A DNA stretch of 64,000 nucleotides from Patagioenas fasciata (taxonomy: Eukaryota; Chordata; Aves; Columbiformes; Columbidae), in contig NC_092520.1 in assembly GCF_037038585.1 (NCBI RefSeq), positions 119,829,001 to 119,893,000 of the forward strand. The letters are read 5' to 3'. Below the pieces are notes generated by a model. The model was not told where the DNA came from, did not search any database, and was given only the letters and a program-made list of their open reading frames with translations. The number at the start of each line of letters is the position of its first letter. Positions within the stretch are counted from its first letter, which is position 1. The position numbers and the translations under genes are program-made. Positions 1 to 12,601 of this stretch are shown here, in pieces.

Positions 1-1529
1 ACTTGACTGAGACCTTGAGCAAAAGTGCTTATGTCCACTTGGGAGTCAGACCTCTGCATCTCAGTTAACTCCCTGCCTGAACCTCTTTTGAAACCATTGA
101 ACTGAGGTCACTGGCCTCTTTGGTATCTTGATGGCAAAAGCATTGTGCTTTTGCCTACCTGTGTGTTCTAAGACACTTCTAGAAAGGTTTACAATGAAGG
201 TGAGAGACAACCCTTTGTGTTCAGATGGATGTGCAGTGAAGCAGAGAAGAAAAGATAGAAAGAGCTAGCACGGGACTAGAGACAGAGAGCATCTGCAGTG
301 CAAAAATCCCTCATTTGACAAATATTTCTTGGTGTTCCTGTGCTGCTTCTGCATGTCACTGCAGTCCTATTATGTAAAAAAAAAGAAAACAACAACAACA
401 ACAACAACAAAAAAAAAAAAAAAAGCAAGGAGAACTGACTACAGTCAGTAGGAAAAAAAAAAAGCAGCTCAAACTTCAGGTATCATTACTGACGGGGAAA
501 AATATGAAAAATCATAAATACCTTCTGGAAAATAAAGTGACTTTACAGTTAATGGTCATGAGATGGCTATCTAATAGCTGCATCAGCACTGCATTAATTC
601 TTCATTCTTTTATGGAGACAGACTGTACAGTCATGCTGTAGTTATAAGAACACTTATTCCATGTCTGGTTTACTTTTATTTAACAGATGTTTTGGTAGAA
701 CAAGCAATATTATAAGATCCATATAAATCATCCAGATATATACATATATATATATTTATCTCTCAACAGCAATGGAGAAAATTCCATTTTCATATATTTC
801 ATACCCCATCTCTGTTAAGCTTCAGGTTTCATCTGCTCTCCATGCAAAGTGGTTTTATCTGCAGATACTGACTGGATCAACCAAAGCCTATAAACTATGT
901 TTTTAATAGGAAGTTCTGTGGGATAGGCTACAGGCATGTAGTTACCTAGGGGCATTATTACAGTCCGCTTCCTTTTTTTAACATGCCTTTCTCCAAAACA
1001 CTCAATTGTCAGAGTGTTTGGTGCAGTTACCCAGACACGGCTTTTGAAAAGCTCTTCGGATGGGCTTCCACTGTCATTTCTTTCAGAGTGGAGAAAGCAT
1101 CACAGATTTGCTCTATAGTTGTAGATAGTGTAGGTCCTGAGACAGGAGAGTCACAGGTGGCATGAGCTGAGTAAGTGTGCAAACTCTTGAGACTGCAGAA
1201 GAAAAAGCATCCAAAACTCATAAAATTAAACCTGGGCTGTAATTGGTTTACATCCCCCAGTTTCAAGTGGAAAATGTTGGGTCTGGTTATGTGTTACAAT
1301 GTATATTGTCAAGGCTTTTACACAGAAGTAACTTTATGACTTTTTTGGCCCTCCACACCGATATTTATAAATGTGTTAAGTGATAATGAGGATTAATGTA
1401 CTTGGTACTACTACTAATATCACTATTCCCACACTTGTGACACACCACCTGATGGAGCTTCACTATGCACTGCACCTCTCCTTCCCTCTCTTCTCCCCAT
1501 GCTCATCCCTTGAGGTGGTGCTGCCTCCA
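1..1529. other. Non-coding DNA
   Basis: AT-rich sequence without a recognisable gene. It contains an A-rich (AAC)n tract and a short (TA)n run near 736-757. Short open frames here show no family resemblance. Confidence 0.6.
376..424. repeat. A-rich (AAC)n simple repeat
   Basis: A run of A, then about seven AAC units, then a run of about 15 A. It could be simple slippage or the decayed tail of a retroposed sequence; no retroposed body was recognised next to it. Confidence 0.85.
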
Positions 1530-1612
1530 CAGAATCATAGAACAGTTTGGGTTGGAAGAGACCTTCCATCTAGTCCAACCCCTGCAATGAGCAGGGACAC
1601 CTTCAGCACCAT
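1530..1612 (-). mobile_element. CR1 LINE 3' end fragment
   Basis: Read on the minus strand this is the typical avian CR1 3' end: a stretch resembling GGTTGGACTAGATGGAAGGT, then TTCCAACCCAAAC, and the tail TTCTATGATTCTG. Only about 80 bp remain. CR1 copies end in a short repeated tail and not in poly(A), which supports the call. Confidence 0.8.
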
Positions 1613-2430
1613 GAGGTCTTATATAGGTGAGGGAAATTATGGTGTGCATTTTTCCTTTCTCCCTCCCTTCATGACAGTGCTCCTGTTCCTTTCAAGCAAA
1701 GCACCAGCGGGGAGCAGCAGTACATACAGAACCCCAGAAAGGGGCAATATTGGAGCTGGCAGTCCTATTCCTTCAGAGCAAGAAGGACCTTCCCTGGGAA
1801 GAAATTCCCTGAGAATGGGTCCCAAACACCAGCTAGTGTAGAAAAAGCAAAGAGAAGACACTTTAGGTCCTTATCTGCAAACTTCTGCACTCACACTGAC
1901 CCCCGTTCAAGGTCTAATATAATCTTGTGATGTGCAAGTATCATGATACTTTTTTAGATTCAGTCTCACAAATCTTTTTTGGCAGGATTGCTCACCATGA
2001 TTACAAAGCTTGTCAGTCCCATTTTAGATACCACAAGGTAGGCATGAAAACTCAGGAGCCTAGTGTGAATATCTATTTGCCTTCTATTCACATGATGGAA
2101 ACTGTGTAGCTGACTGTATCTTCGACTGACAGATTCCACCCATTTTATCAGCACACTGAAACAGAACTATTAGATAGAAAGCCTAACATCACTAGTTCCT
2201 TGACTGTCTGCTATGGGTTTTTGTGCTAAATAAGGATTTAGTACACTGGTTCTAGTTGAACTTTTGCAGAAAAAAAATGTCACTCTTCCTCAAAACCCGT
2301 TTGTCACAAAGTCACCTGTGAATGTTGCCAAAGAAGTGCTTACAATTCTAGCAGTGCCTTTGTTTTGGTTTTTTTTTTTTTTTTTCTGTCACATTATTAA
2401 ACATACACACGGATAATTATATACATAAAT
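1613..2430. other. Non-coding DNA between CR1 fragments
   Basis: No gene or element recognised. A poly(T) tract of about 20 bases lies near 2366-2385. Open frames here are short and overlap on both strands, as expected by chance. Confidence 0.55.
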
Positions 2431-2660
2431 AAGTTGCACCAGGGGAAGTTCAAATTGGATATTAGGAAAAACATATTAATGGAAAGGGTTGTCTGGCATT
2501 GGAACAGGCTGCCCAGGGAAGTGGTTGAATCACCATCCCTGGAGGTGTTTAAAAGACGTAGATGGAGCACTTTGGGACATAGTTTAGTGCCAGTGTTAGA
2601 TTAATGGTTGGACTCAAAGATCTGGAGGGTCTCTTCCAATCAAAATGATTCTATGATAGC
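2431..2660 (+). mobile_element. CR1 LINE 3' fragment, plus strand
   Basis: About 230 bp resembling the last part of CR1 ORF2 and its 3' UTR. It reads like ...GGGAAGTGGTTGAATCACCATCCCTGGAGG..., the nucleotide form of the [15 protein letters not shown] motif, and ends with a tail of the ATTCTATGAT type. It is moderately diverged and severely 5' truncated, as is usual for CR1. Confidence 0.88.
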
Positions 2661-5621
2661 ATATGACACTAGTCTGTCTATTTAAAAAAAAAAAAAAAAC
2701 AACAAACAACATTGCCACTAGTTTCTACACTCCAGGGTCTAATAGAGAGATATAAAATGGAACTATAACATAAGTAGCTCCCAGTCAGAATTATTATTAC
2801 CTCTTTTGTCTTACAAAGGATCCTTTTCATTTATTTGCAGCAGAGATTGGCATTTATTTACACTGCAATGATAACTCATTATGAGCTCCTTTTTAATCTA
2901 TTTATTATGGCTCTGGGTTTGGTTTTCTGCATTACTGCTTTTCTAAACAGCAATTTCCAGTCTCTGTCACCTGTTTTTTCTCCATAAATCACCACTTCAC
3001 ATTTATCTGTTTTAAGTCTCATTATTTTTATCTGCCTCTGCTGGCTTGCCAATGACTCTGCAGCACTGCTACATGGTCTTTTGGACAGACATCCACAAAT
3101 CACAGCCATTAGCATCAGACAACCTCCTTATACCTTTTACCTTTTTTACTTTCTCTTCACCTGTTCATTCCGGTTGTATCATTTGCTTGGATTATAATTC
3201 CTTATCATATTCATTTGGTAATGACTATTTGACACTGCTGCTTCACTGCCAAGATCAACCAAGGCCAGGATTTTAATACATCTGAATGTCACCGATAAGA
3301 GTCTTGAAATGGATGCAGGATGCCAAGCTGGATTTGGGTCTTTAGCTCCTCAAAGGGTAATGTTGTATAGAACTGATGTTTGGTTGCAGTCTTCACTTCT
3401 TGAGACAGAATCAATATGTGGCTCAAAATAAAAAAGAAAATCTTGCTTAAATAAGGATTCTGTGACTTGCAAGTCAAACTTATTATTTTTCATTTCCTTA
3501 TGTCTCTCTAAACTCAGAACAGCTTAGACAAATTGCACAAGGAAATTGCAAATAAATGTACAGATGTTAAAAACAGCTTTCATCCTGCTTCTCAGAATCT
3601 CTCAAATATTTCTGTGTGTTTGCAAGACTTTTCTTGGTTAAAGCCACTGTCCCAGTCACAAGCAACTACTTCAGCGAACAACTGAAGGGCTGCATGGTAA
3701 ACAGACACATTGAAAACCAGAACAAAATGCCACCTTCAGAAAAAAGTGTGCCTAGGGACAATAAGGAAAAGCCCTAGAGGGGTTCCTGAAAAGGACCACA
3801 TGAACCAGAAGAAGTGGCCGATGGGACAATGAATCATAAACTGCATTTTGAGGAAAATTTCACACAGAGGTTACAGGGGGAGCTTTTTTTGTCCACAGTT
3901 GCTGGGGAACTTGCAGTTGCCTGTAAGACCATCACAGAGGATAGAAGCTGGTGCTGAATGTGTTTCCTTATGCTTGGGCCATTGATGGCCTTCTGGACAG
4001 TGACAGAGTGAGGAGGGGAAAGACAGAACGGTGCCATGATCTCTTCACATTTCTGCCCAGGCTTGCACCAGGCAAAAAAAGCAGAACGGGCATGGGGTTG
4101 ACAGCAGAGTTCAAGGAAAAAACTGCAGCATGGGTTCCTCTACCAAAGCCCCTTTACACTTGCACCTCCTCCTGCATCTCCTCTTTGTCCCTGCTCAGGT
4201 GGCTCTTTGCTCTGCTCCTACTTGGGCAACTCAGGTCTCTGTGGCTGGGTAAAGGGTCCCATGGGAGGCCTGTGAGCAGCCTTGAGCAATGGCGGGGGAA
4301 GGCAGGAACCCACCATCTGTTGGTTGCAGGGTCTGTCCTCTCCTCAGCAAGGGTCTGGCAAAGCCATTACTTGGCCACTCCTCATAGAGCTAAAAATGTG
4401 GGAAAGTGCTATTTGGCAAGAGACAAAGCAAAAAAAAACCCCAAAAATCTAACAACCTGGAGTTGAAAGCAGACATATCCAGAAAACAAGTACAAAAAAC
4501 TTCAGAGGATAATTGATGACAATACTTCTTGTTGAACTGGATCATTCAGCATATTTTTAAATAAAGATTCAGTGTTAATCCTCTACAGAGCAATGGTCTT
4601 CTCAGAGTCCATAGTTTTATACGTGAACCCCATACTTATTTGTCCTTTCTACATCACTGTGAATATGCTAGGTTCAATTTTATCAGCCTTTTTTTTTTTT
4701 TTTTCCTCCCCCTCAGGTACTTGGTCTGAAGGTCTTCCAGCAATTATTTGCAATCAGACCTTGACTTTACTACCCTGTATGCATAAATATCATCAGTAAA
4801 TTCTGCCACCCAGCTATGCACATCTTTGAAAAGCTCATAAACCAACTTAGAATAGAACAGTTAGTCACACACTTTGAGAAGCTTAAAAACGCTCTTTCTC
4901 TCCATGTGGGGAAAAAAAAAATTGGGAATAGTTCACTCATTTAAATAAGAGTTTTCCTCCTTTCTGGTGGGAGTTTAGTCCTTGTTTAAGGATAGGGGAA
5001 GGTCTGTTCTGCATCAGACTTGGTGGGGAGGCATCTCTGTTCATGACAGACTTCTGTGACCAGCTTCTACTGCGTGTCCTATTCCAGTCGCAAATACAAA
5101 AGACAACCCTCTGACAAAAACTTACCAGGTTTTCAACATCTGAATTTAAGTCACTTCAGTATGTCAGCTTGGAGATGATATTGCACTCAAGGGATCCTTC
5201 ACAGCATACCTGCTAACAAAATGAATTTGCATTCACATCTGACTTGACTGGTGATATGCCAATGCACTTGCTAAGTCTGTCTTGAGTTATACACAAGACT
5301 TGTATTTCAGTTAAGGGGCACAAGCAGCTGGGAGATAACTTCTCACACTGCTTTCAACTAGTTTGTTCTATGAGTGGTCCTGGGCAGACAGGAAAGTTTG
5401 ACATACCTACACGAGTAAGGTGCTTCTGAAAAGAAAACAGGTATGCAGCAACATTCATAAGCACCTGTAAATCTTTCCATATCCCTAGGAAGTCAGGACT
5501 GTGGGGATGGGCAGGCCTTGCACTTGTAGGATTGTTCCCCTGCCTAAGAGTGACCTAACTATTTAGAAAATTTAACCTCAATACTTAACAAAACTAAACA
5601 CTACATTATTAATTTAATATT

Positions 5622-5625
<4 letters not shown>

Positions 5626-5653
<28 letters not shown>
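5626..5653. repeat. Poly(T) tract, 28 bases
   Basis: An uninterrupted run of T. It might be the tail of a minus-strand retroposed copy, but no such copy is recognisable upstream on that strand. Confidence 0.85.
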
Positions 5654-8052
5654 ACGTACAGCTCAGTAAAAACTATTGACTTTTCAGATTCAGAGAAAAT
5701 GACACATATTGTGTCATTTGACATTTTTGGTGATTTGGTATTTTTTTTTAAATGGGGTGACTATGAGGACAGATATTAGAAGCCATGTACCATACTTCTG
5801 CTGGCAGAAGGTCAATAAAATGGGAGGAGAACCATCAATCTAGAAAATTTGTGTTCATGTGAATCACCTTTTGCTGACACAGTGGTAAAAAAACCCCAAC
5901 TTATTTAGTTTCTAAGGGTACTTACTAAATTTATTTCTGCTGTACACACAATTTACCAGCACTATCTCTGTGAGAAAGACAACTCAAGCTAGGAACCTTG
6001 AACCTGGAAGGTGGAGCTCTGCTCTGGGCTCTACGTCTCTCCACCTCACCTTGAGCAAATTGTCTGTGCAGCTTCTATCTATTCTGCAAATAACCAGTGC
6101 TTCCTTCCTTCACTTTTCCGCTTTGTTTTTTTAGAGACTGTTTCAGAGCTAGGATTGTAGATTTCTACACACTGTTCAGGCCTAGAGGATCAATTAGATG
6201 CTTTAACTCTGATATGATTCATTGCTGCAGAGGCTCCTCCAATAGAAATAATAATTACATCCAAAAATGATTAACAGAAACTTTAACACTGCCAGATCAA
6301 ACCTCTAAACGTAGAATATATAAAAAACGAAATGAAGGCTTTGAGGCCATCTCTCTTCTGTAGCAGATATCAGCCCTACTCAAAGATGAATGAATATGGA
6401 TATGGTAGAGGTTTGATCATCAGATGGCAGGACAGGATACATAAAAAATGTTCAGTGCCTCTTGCAATGTAAAAAACAGGTGACATGTAGCAGATTCAAA
6501 ACATACAAAGAAAGGTGCTTCCTCATGCTTTGCATTTCTGACTTCCAAAAACCTTGACACAAAATGTTAAAAGCTTATGTGGATTCCAAAACTTGCTGGA
6601 CAAATCCACAGAAGAGAAAACACTGGGGTGGCTCATGCACTGTTCCCCAGGCATCCACAGACATTCTGTCCACAACCTACAGCAAGTCTGAAATGATAAA
6701 GGCCCTGAAGTATGTCTAAGGTAGCTGCCAGGGCCCTGGCACCAACCATTGAACTCTGAGTGACAGCTCTCTTTACCTTTCTCACTAATGGCTACTAAAG
6801 TGTTTCCTCTGGCACGTCTCATTTGGAGGATTAAAGCTTTTAGTCCCCTTATATACCTCTGCTATTGGAGCTAATTGCAGTAGTAACTAGATGTGACTCT
6901 GGACAGACAGTCCATGGCTGTTCACCATGGAGGTTTCACAGACACCATTTGAGAGCAGATAGTGTTTGACACCCAGTTATTTCTGGTGCCAGCACTGTCC
7001 TGAAGGTTTTTTTTTCTCTCCTTCTCTTTCACACAGTTATTTATACCCGCTCCTCAGTCTTTTCAGCTCACCAACCTTTTCTAAATTATTCTCTGCCCCA
7101 TTTTCCTTCGTTTCCCAGATCTGCCTGCCTGGCTCCCATTCCCTGTCTGCATGCCTTACGTCCCAACAGTCACAGCTACTACAGCCTCCACCAGAAGGGC
7201 CAAAAACTAATTGCCCTTCCACTCCTCTGACCTTTTGCTGCAGCATATTAATTGTAAATGCTGCACATAATTACTCAACTTTCACACCCTACCCAGTATT
7301 GCTTGATAATTTTCCACCTGAGGTGTATGTCTTACCTAAAAATGGCCCAGACGGTATGTTTGTGCCAGATATCAGGCAAAACCTCTCCCTGTGTTTGCCC
7401 CCAGAGTTCTCCTTCCAAAGCAGGAAATATGATCCCTGGCATCTTGGGGAAAAAGGGAGAAAGTGGTGTAAGAATTAAATACGAAAAAATATTAACACAG
7501 TACCAGTCTTCATAACCATACAGACTTCTACACCTTGAGAAGAAGCCAAAACATTCTCTTAACTTTTCAAAGACTGCCACACTGAGGTGAACCCTATCTA
7601 GAAAATTTCTGCCCACACAGTTAAAGTTGATTAGTGAAAATGAAGCCTCACAATGGCAAGTGTCCAGATTTCTAACTTTACTGGTCCCAGCTGGCATTGC
7701 CTACAAAAAATGTATAAGCAATACTCTTTAAGAGGACAGATTCTATGTTTCTGTTGATCATCTTGTTGGCTAGAGATCATTTGAAATGACTCAGACTTTT
7801 TCTTTCTCCATTAGAAAGAAGGTGACTTGATAAATTTGACAGGTACAAGATCATAACTGTCATTCAATTTTTCATTTCAGATACATATTTACTTGTGAAG
7901 CTTATCTTACCCTTGCCAAGGATACTATTCATACAAACCCACAGGACTCATTTGTGCTTAGCTGGAGTCTTTCAGGAGTCAGAGGCATTATGCTGGACCA
8001 GAACAGGAGCCCATTTTCCTGATGACCAGTCCCCAGCCCCTCCGTCCCCAAG

Positions 8053-8101
8053 CACACACACAGACATAGACATAAATACACACATACACACACACACACA
8101 C
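8053..8101. repeat. (CA)n microsatellite, interrupted
   Basis: CA dinucleotides interrupted by GACATA and AATA units. The longest pure run, at the right end, has about eight units. Probably length-polymorphic. Confidence 0.9.
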
Positions 8102-10558
8102 CCCTTTGTTCAGGTTACAGAGAGCTCTTAAGGAGGAGAAACTGAAGGATCTTTCCCTGTAGCTGGGAAATAGCCATGTTTTAAGGCTACATCAGGTTCT
8201 GCTGAACACCGTATTTAGTTCTGAAGAAGGCTGTTTGAGTTCTTTGCTGGCAGAAGCAATCCCAATTGACTCAGCAATAAGAGGTTCCAGGGTAGGAATG
8301 ATGAATATAAGCCATTTCTTTCAAATCAGGATAAATATCACATTTCCCTTATAATTTTTAAGTCTACTTGAAACATAGTATATACGTGACTGTAATCAGT
8401 TACAGAAGGAAGAGTTGGCAAAGTTTGGCTGAAATAAATGTATCTCTGTCCAGAATGAGGGTGTTGATGAACTTCCTTTAAGCCAAAGAGAACTAGATAG
8501 AAGAATAATACAGAACATCACAGAGGACTTCCTACTGGCTTAGCTCATTAACTGATAATTTATTCACAGTCAGTGAAGTCCAAAATAGATTAACTGATTA
8601 TTCATATTCAGTTTGTATGCAAAAATTTGATATAATTTATTTTTTCTCCACTGGATCTTTCACATCTCAGGTCAGAATCTATTTTCTTCATGTGTCAAAA
8701 GACAGAAGAAAAAGGATAAGAAAGTAGAACAACCTATAGATGGCAACAGTGAGGAAGAACTATAGTTCAGTTATATGGCAGCATTGCAATGGCAAGTGGA
8801 GGGGCATGTGCTAATTACATGTAAATACACTGAGGCTAATCTTTTCAAATGGACCAGGAAAGCAAAGTGCACTCAAGCTGAGATCTTATTGGTAGGGTAT
8901 ATTTTAATGTTCTTTAAATGAAATTGAAGGTATATGGAAACACACCAATTCATCTGTCATCACTGTAAATCTCACTTTTACTTCTTCAGGCATCAAAGCA
9001 CATCAGAGTAAGACATTTTTCAAGTCGCATGGGTGGCATAAAGGAATAGACATGACACACCAGTTTCTTTTTGATGTCTGGTAACATACAAAGAAATAAA
9101 GTCCCAAAGCAATTTTGGACCTGCAGAAATCACAGAGCATAGTACATGTAGAAAGCTCAGCTTCTATTCTGGAAATGCTCACCACATGCAACTAGTATTT
9201 CACAAATTCATGCAGCCCCAAAAAGCCCAGACCATTTAACCCAGGGGAAAATGGGTGAAAACCTTCCTTCCCAGGGTGTTCTTTCTTGTCCTAGGGGCAC
9301 CATCATTATTCATTTCTGGATCAAGTCCAGAACACCCATTCTCCCAGTCTGCACTGCAGATATGAAAACTTATGAATGGCATGTTATTAAAAACATAACC
9401 CCTTAGTCAGATAATAACAGAGACGTGCAACTATGCAGGTGTCCCACTAGGATTATGTCATTGTTCTGGAAATTCCCTGAAATAGAAGGTATTATTAGGT
9501 AATGCCAAAAGTGGAATAAAATAAGCAGATCATTTTAAATTTCTAGCCTTTGGTTTAGTAAATTCAAAAATATTGTCAACTTCCTATATTAACTCATTTT
9601 GAGATCCAATGTTCATGTCTATGCAGGGGGATTGTGTGGAAATGCATGGTCATATGCCAGACTGAAACATGAAAGAAATTAATATATTATTCATTTATTG
9701 CAGGAGGCAAGCCAAACAACATACATATGGTGAGTTCACAGATCATATGCTTATGCTTTCACCAATAGAACTAGTTGTCACCAATTGCTAGAGTTCTTCA
9801 TCTCTAGATGTAGTGACATTTAAAAACAAAAGCATGTGTTTTAGAAAACTGGATAGGAATGAAGCTAAGAAGAAGGACTTGAAACAACGCAACATTTACG
9901 TAATATATGTCAGAAACTTTTTCTTTATTAAAAAATGCTTTCCAGATAAATAAAAGACACTCAAGACACCCATTATTTTCCTCTGCAATCATCCTTTCAT
10001 GTAATCTATACAAGTATTCTCACAGGAATAATTACAAAGTATTCTGATGACTACTATTAACAATCAACTGAATTGCATTTCAGAATAGTTCCTCTCAGAT
10101 TGTGACCATTTAAGAAGTATTGTCAACATATGCCCAGAAGTTTGGAGAGAAAATAGTCTGACTCTGCAAGGGAGGCAGAAAAAATGAAAGACTGAGCCAG
10201 ATAATTAAAGACACAGATGCAGAAGCTACATGTATGAAAAGAGAATGAATACAATTACAGAAATCAGACTTATGAGGTAGAATTTAATTTTCCAAACTTC
10301 ACAGGAATAATCCTTACAAAATCTTATTAGAAAGAAAAAATATGGTACCCCCTTTTGCCTCTACTTCCAAATTGTGGAAAAAAAAAATACGACAGAACAA
10401 TAGTTCAGAAGACCATGTTTGAGGTTAACAGCAAATTTTACTTCAGCTGCCGTTACAAAGCACATAATACCAGATAGTTTTGTTAACTTCTGTCCTGGAC
10501 TGTGAAGAGAGCTGGTATAAGAAATTGCAAAGCCAGCAAAATGAATGTTTGGGGTGTC

Positions 10559-10668
10559 TTTTTTTGGTTGGTTGGTTATGGGTTTAGTTGTTGATGTTGT
10601 GTTTTGTTTTGTGGATTTTTTTTTTTTTTTTGGTTGGTTGGTTGGTTTGGTTTTTGTTTGTTTGTTTT
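10559..10668. repeat. TTGG / TTTG-rich low-complexity tract
   Basis: T- and G-only sequence with TTGG tetranucleotide runs on both sides of a T run. It contains no gene. Confidence 0.85.
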
Positions 10669-11561
10669 CCTAAATATTTTATTTCAGGAGTATTTTGATA
10701 CCTTCAGAGCAGCAGCAAGTAGAAGTGTGGGAGTGAGGTCAGTGATTCAAGAAAGTAAATATTTCTTACTTTGAGATCAATATTTTACAAAATCTTAGAA
10801 GCAATTTCAAAGAAAAGTAACATAGATACAGACATGGAGTCTAATGAGAAGCTGAATACCAAAGGTAGAGCTGTTACTCTACTCAAAAATCTTTTTCTTG
10901 ACAACAGATTTTTCAGAGACAGGTAATGCGGTGGATTAATCCATTTGTACTCAAATAAAGTACTTTATCTGATGCTTATAGGAAATCATTGGTGGCAATA
11001 AAAGAGAATCCAAGGTAAACAGAGTTGAATAAAGCAGAAGTATCAACATAAAAAAAAAAGTATTCCTTAGGGATCAGACTTGAACTTCTCCCTGCTGCAG
11101 ATAATAATATTGGATCTCTAGGTAGGACTTGGAAAGAGATAATGATGAAAATAAAACTTGGAGAGGTACTGTTGAAGCTGAAGAAGAGCTGACAGGAAAA
11201 GTTGGACCATTTTATCAGCTGGTCTGACAGTATGAAATCTTTACAAAGACATGTATCTGGAGGTCAACAATAGGAACTCAGCTATTGCCCTGCCCTCACA
11301 GCTGCCACAACATTCACTTGCCCGGGAAGACCCTGGAAACACCCATGTTCTGGTCACATGCTCTGGTGACTCCACCTCCTTTTGTCCCTGATGTCAGCAC
11401 TATGTGATACGCCATACCCTACAGCTTCACAGCCAGTCCTGTGATTGGCTGACAGGTACCACTCCTACTTTACCCAGAAGGCCATAAGAGCCAGAAGGCA
11501 TTTCCTACTCCATACATGAGGGTAGTGTTTTGTTTCAGCCACTATTTTTAGAGCAGGGAGT

Positions 11562-11665
11562 CCCCAGTACTGTATTAATATCTTCATCAATGATATGGAC
11601 AGTAGGTTTGCAGATGAGACTGAGCTGAGTGGTGTGGTTGACATGCCTGAAGTAAAGGATGCCAT
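11562..11665 (+). mobile_element. Old CR1 LINE fragment (reverse transcriptase core)
   Basis: The translation contains INIFINDMDSRFADETELSG followed by VVDMPE. It matches the CR1 reverse transcriptase stretch [11 protein letters not shown]...[15 protein letters not shown] that is better preserved in this window near 43826-43890. The catalytic FADD has become FADE and part of the intervening sequence is deleted, so it is inactive. Its right edge is unclear because the following sequence no longer aligns by eye. Confidence 0.72.
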
Positions 11666-11934
11666 TGCTTGGGTGATCTTCAGTGAATTTAGAGTGGGTA
11701 CTGGAAGAAAATTTCTAATTAGCAGTACTCTAGATCCACCTTCCAACAGTATAAAGGAGAAAATGCTTAATTTTAAGATGGATCACAGCTGACTTCTGAG
11801 ATGGATGAGGATGACATGGTTGGTTGTAATAAATCTGATCATGATCAAGAAGATCTCTCCTGTGATGTATTCCAGGAAAGACTGTCTTCTGGCACATGTA
11901 AAACTGCTATAGCTTCTTAACCCATTGCTCCCCT

Positions 11935-12601
11935 GCTAAGACATATTGATACAGGGAATTGACAATTAACTAAGTAGCACTTAAAGAACTAACACTTGAC
12001 ACTTAAAGAGCTAACCTTACCCCACATCACTAAAGACACTTAGAAAGCTAACCCTTTAACTCACATCACTATTGCCTATCTTTGCTTAGCTCTATATAAC
12101 TTACTGTATGAGACACAGGACTTCACTGATGCCTTGCATAATAATCCTTGGGTGCATCCTTGGTGCATCCTTGGGTGAACTAGATAACAGAAACTTGGGC
12201 ACAGGACAGGAGATATGGCAGTTTTAACCAACTCAGCAGTCTGAGGCCTAACCAACTCATCACACTGGACCAAAGATGACCGTGTACAGAGAAGGAGGAC
12301 CCCAGTTCACAATCACTGCGCAGCTGCAACCAGGAGGACCCGGAGGTGGAGACTATGGAAATGATCTCCCGGAACTCATTGTAATAAGAACTGCCTTCTC
12401 GGGGACAGAATATGTATAGGCATTCCTAAAAACTTTCATGAATATGTAACATTTTACTGTATTTAGCCAAGCTCACAACTACTGTAAAATACACACGTAT
12501 TAGGTGAAATGATTCCCTGTGTGTCCGGTGTCGTAAATAAATAGGTAAAATACGTACCTTCCTTATAACCTCAAGGGTTGTAAGGTGAGTCCCGGGCCTC
12601 A
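11935..12601 (+). mobile_element. Probable ERVL-like LTR, plus strand, start uncertain
   Basis: The stretch has the order of an LTR. Direct repeats lie in the left part (copies of CACTTAAAGAACTAAC near 11978, 12000 and 12037), followed by a TATA-like TATATAA (12093-12099), a GC-richer block near 12290-12400, and AATAAA at 12536-12541. The end TCCCGGGCCTCA at 12601 resembles avian ERVL LTR termini as I remember them. I found no matching target duplication and no clear TG start, so the left edge may be truncated. No internal gag, pol or env sequence is attached, so it is probably a solo or broken LTR. Confidence 0.55.

Larger units (their letters stand above)
2661..11561. other. Long non-coding stretch
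   Basis: No exon with paired splice sites and a recognisable protein was found. Two longer open frames on the plus strand (3951-4466, 171 codons; 6966-7478, 170 codons) look like chance: composition is biased, there is no domain, and shadow frames occur on the other strand. Simple repeats include a 28-base T run, a (CA)n tract and a TTGG-rich tract. Conserved non-coding elements could be present but cannot be judged without alignment. Confidence 0.5.

Noticed and set aside
1380..1841. 153-codon open frame, plus strand
   Set aside because: It runs through a CR1 tail fragment on the opposite strand and has no domain; chance frame.
3951..4466. 171-codon open frame, plus strand
   Set aside because: No recognisable domain, start context or splice signals. 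The patch is GC-richer than its surroundings, which lengthens random frames.
6966..7478. 170-codon open frame, plus strand
   Set aside because: Serine-, proline- and phenylalanine-rich translation of a pyrimidine-rich stretch; overlapping frames on both strands; no family resemblance.
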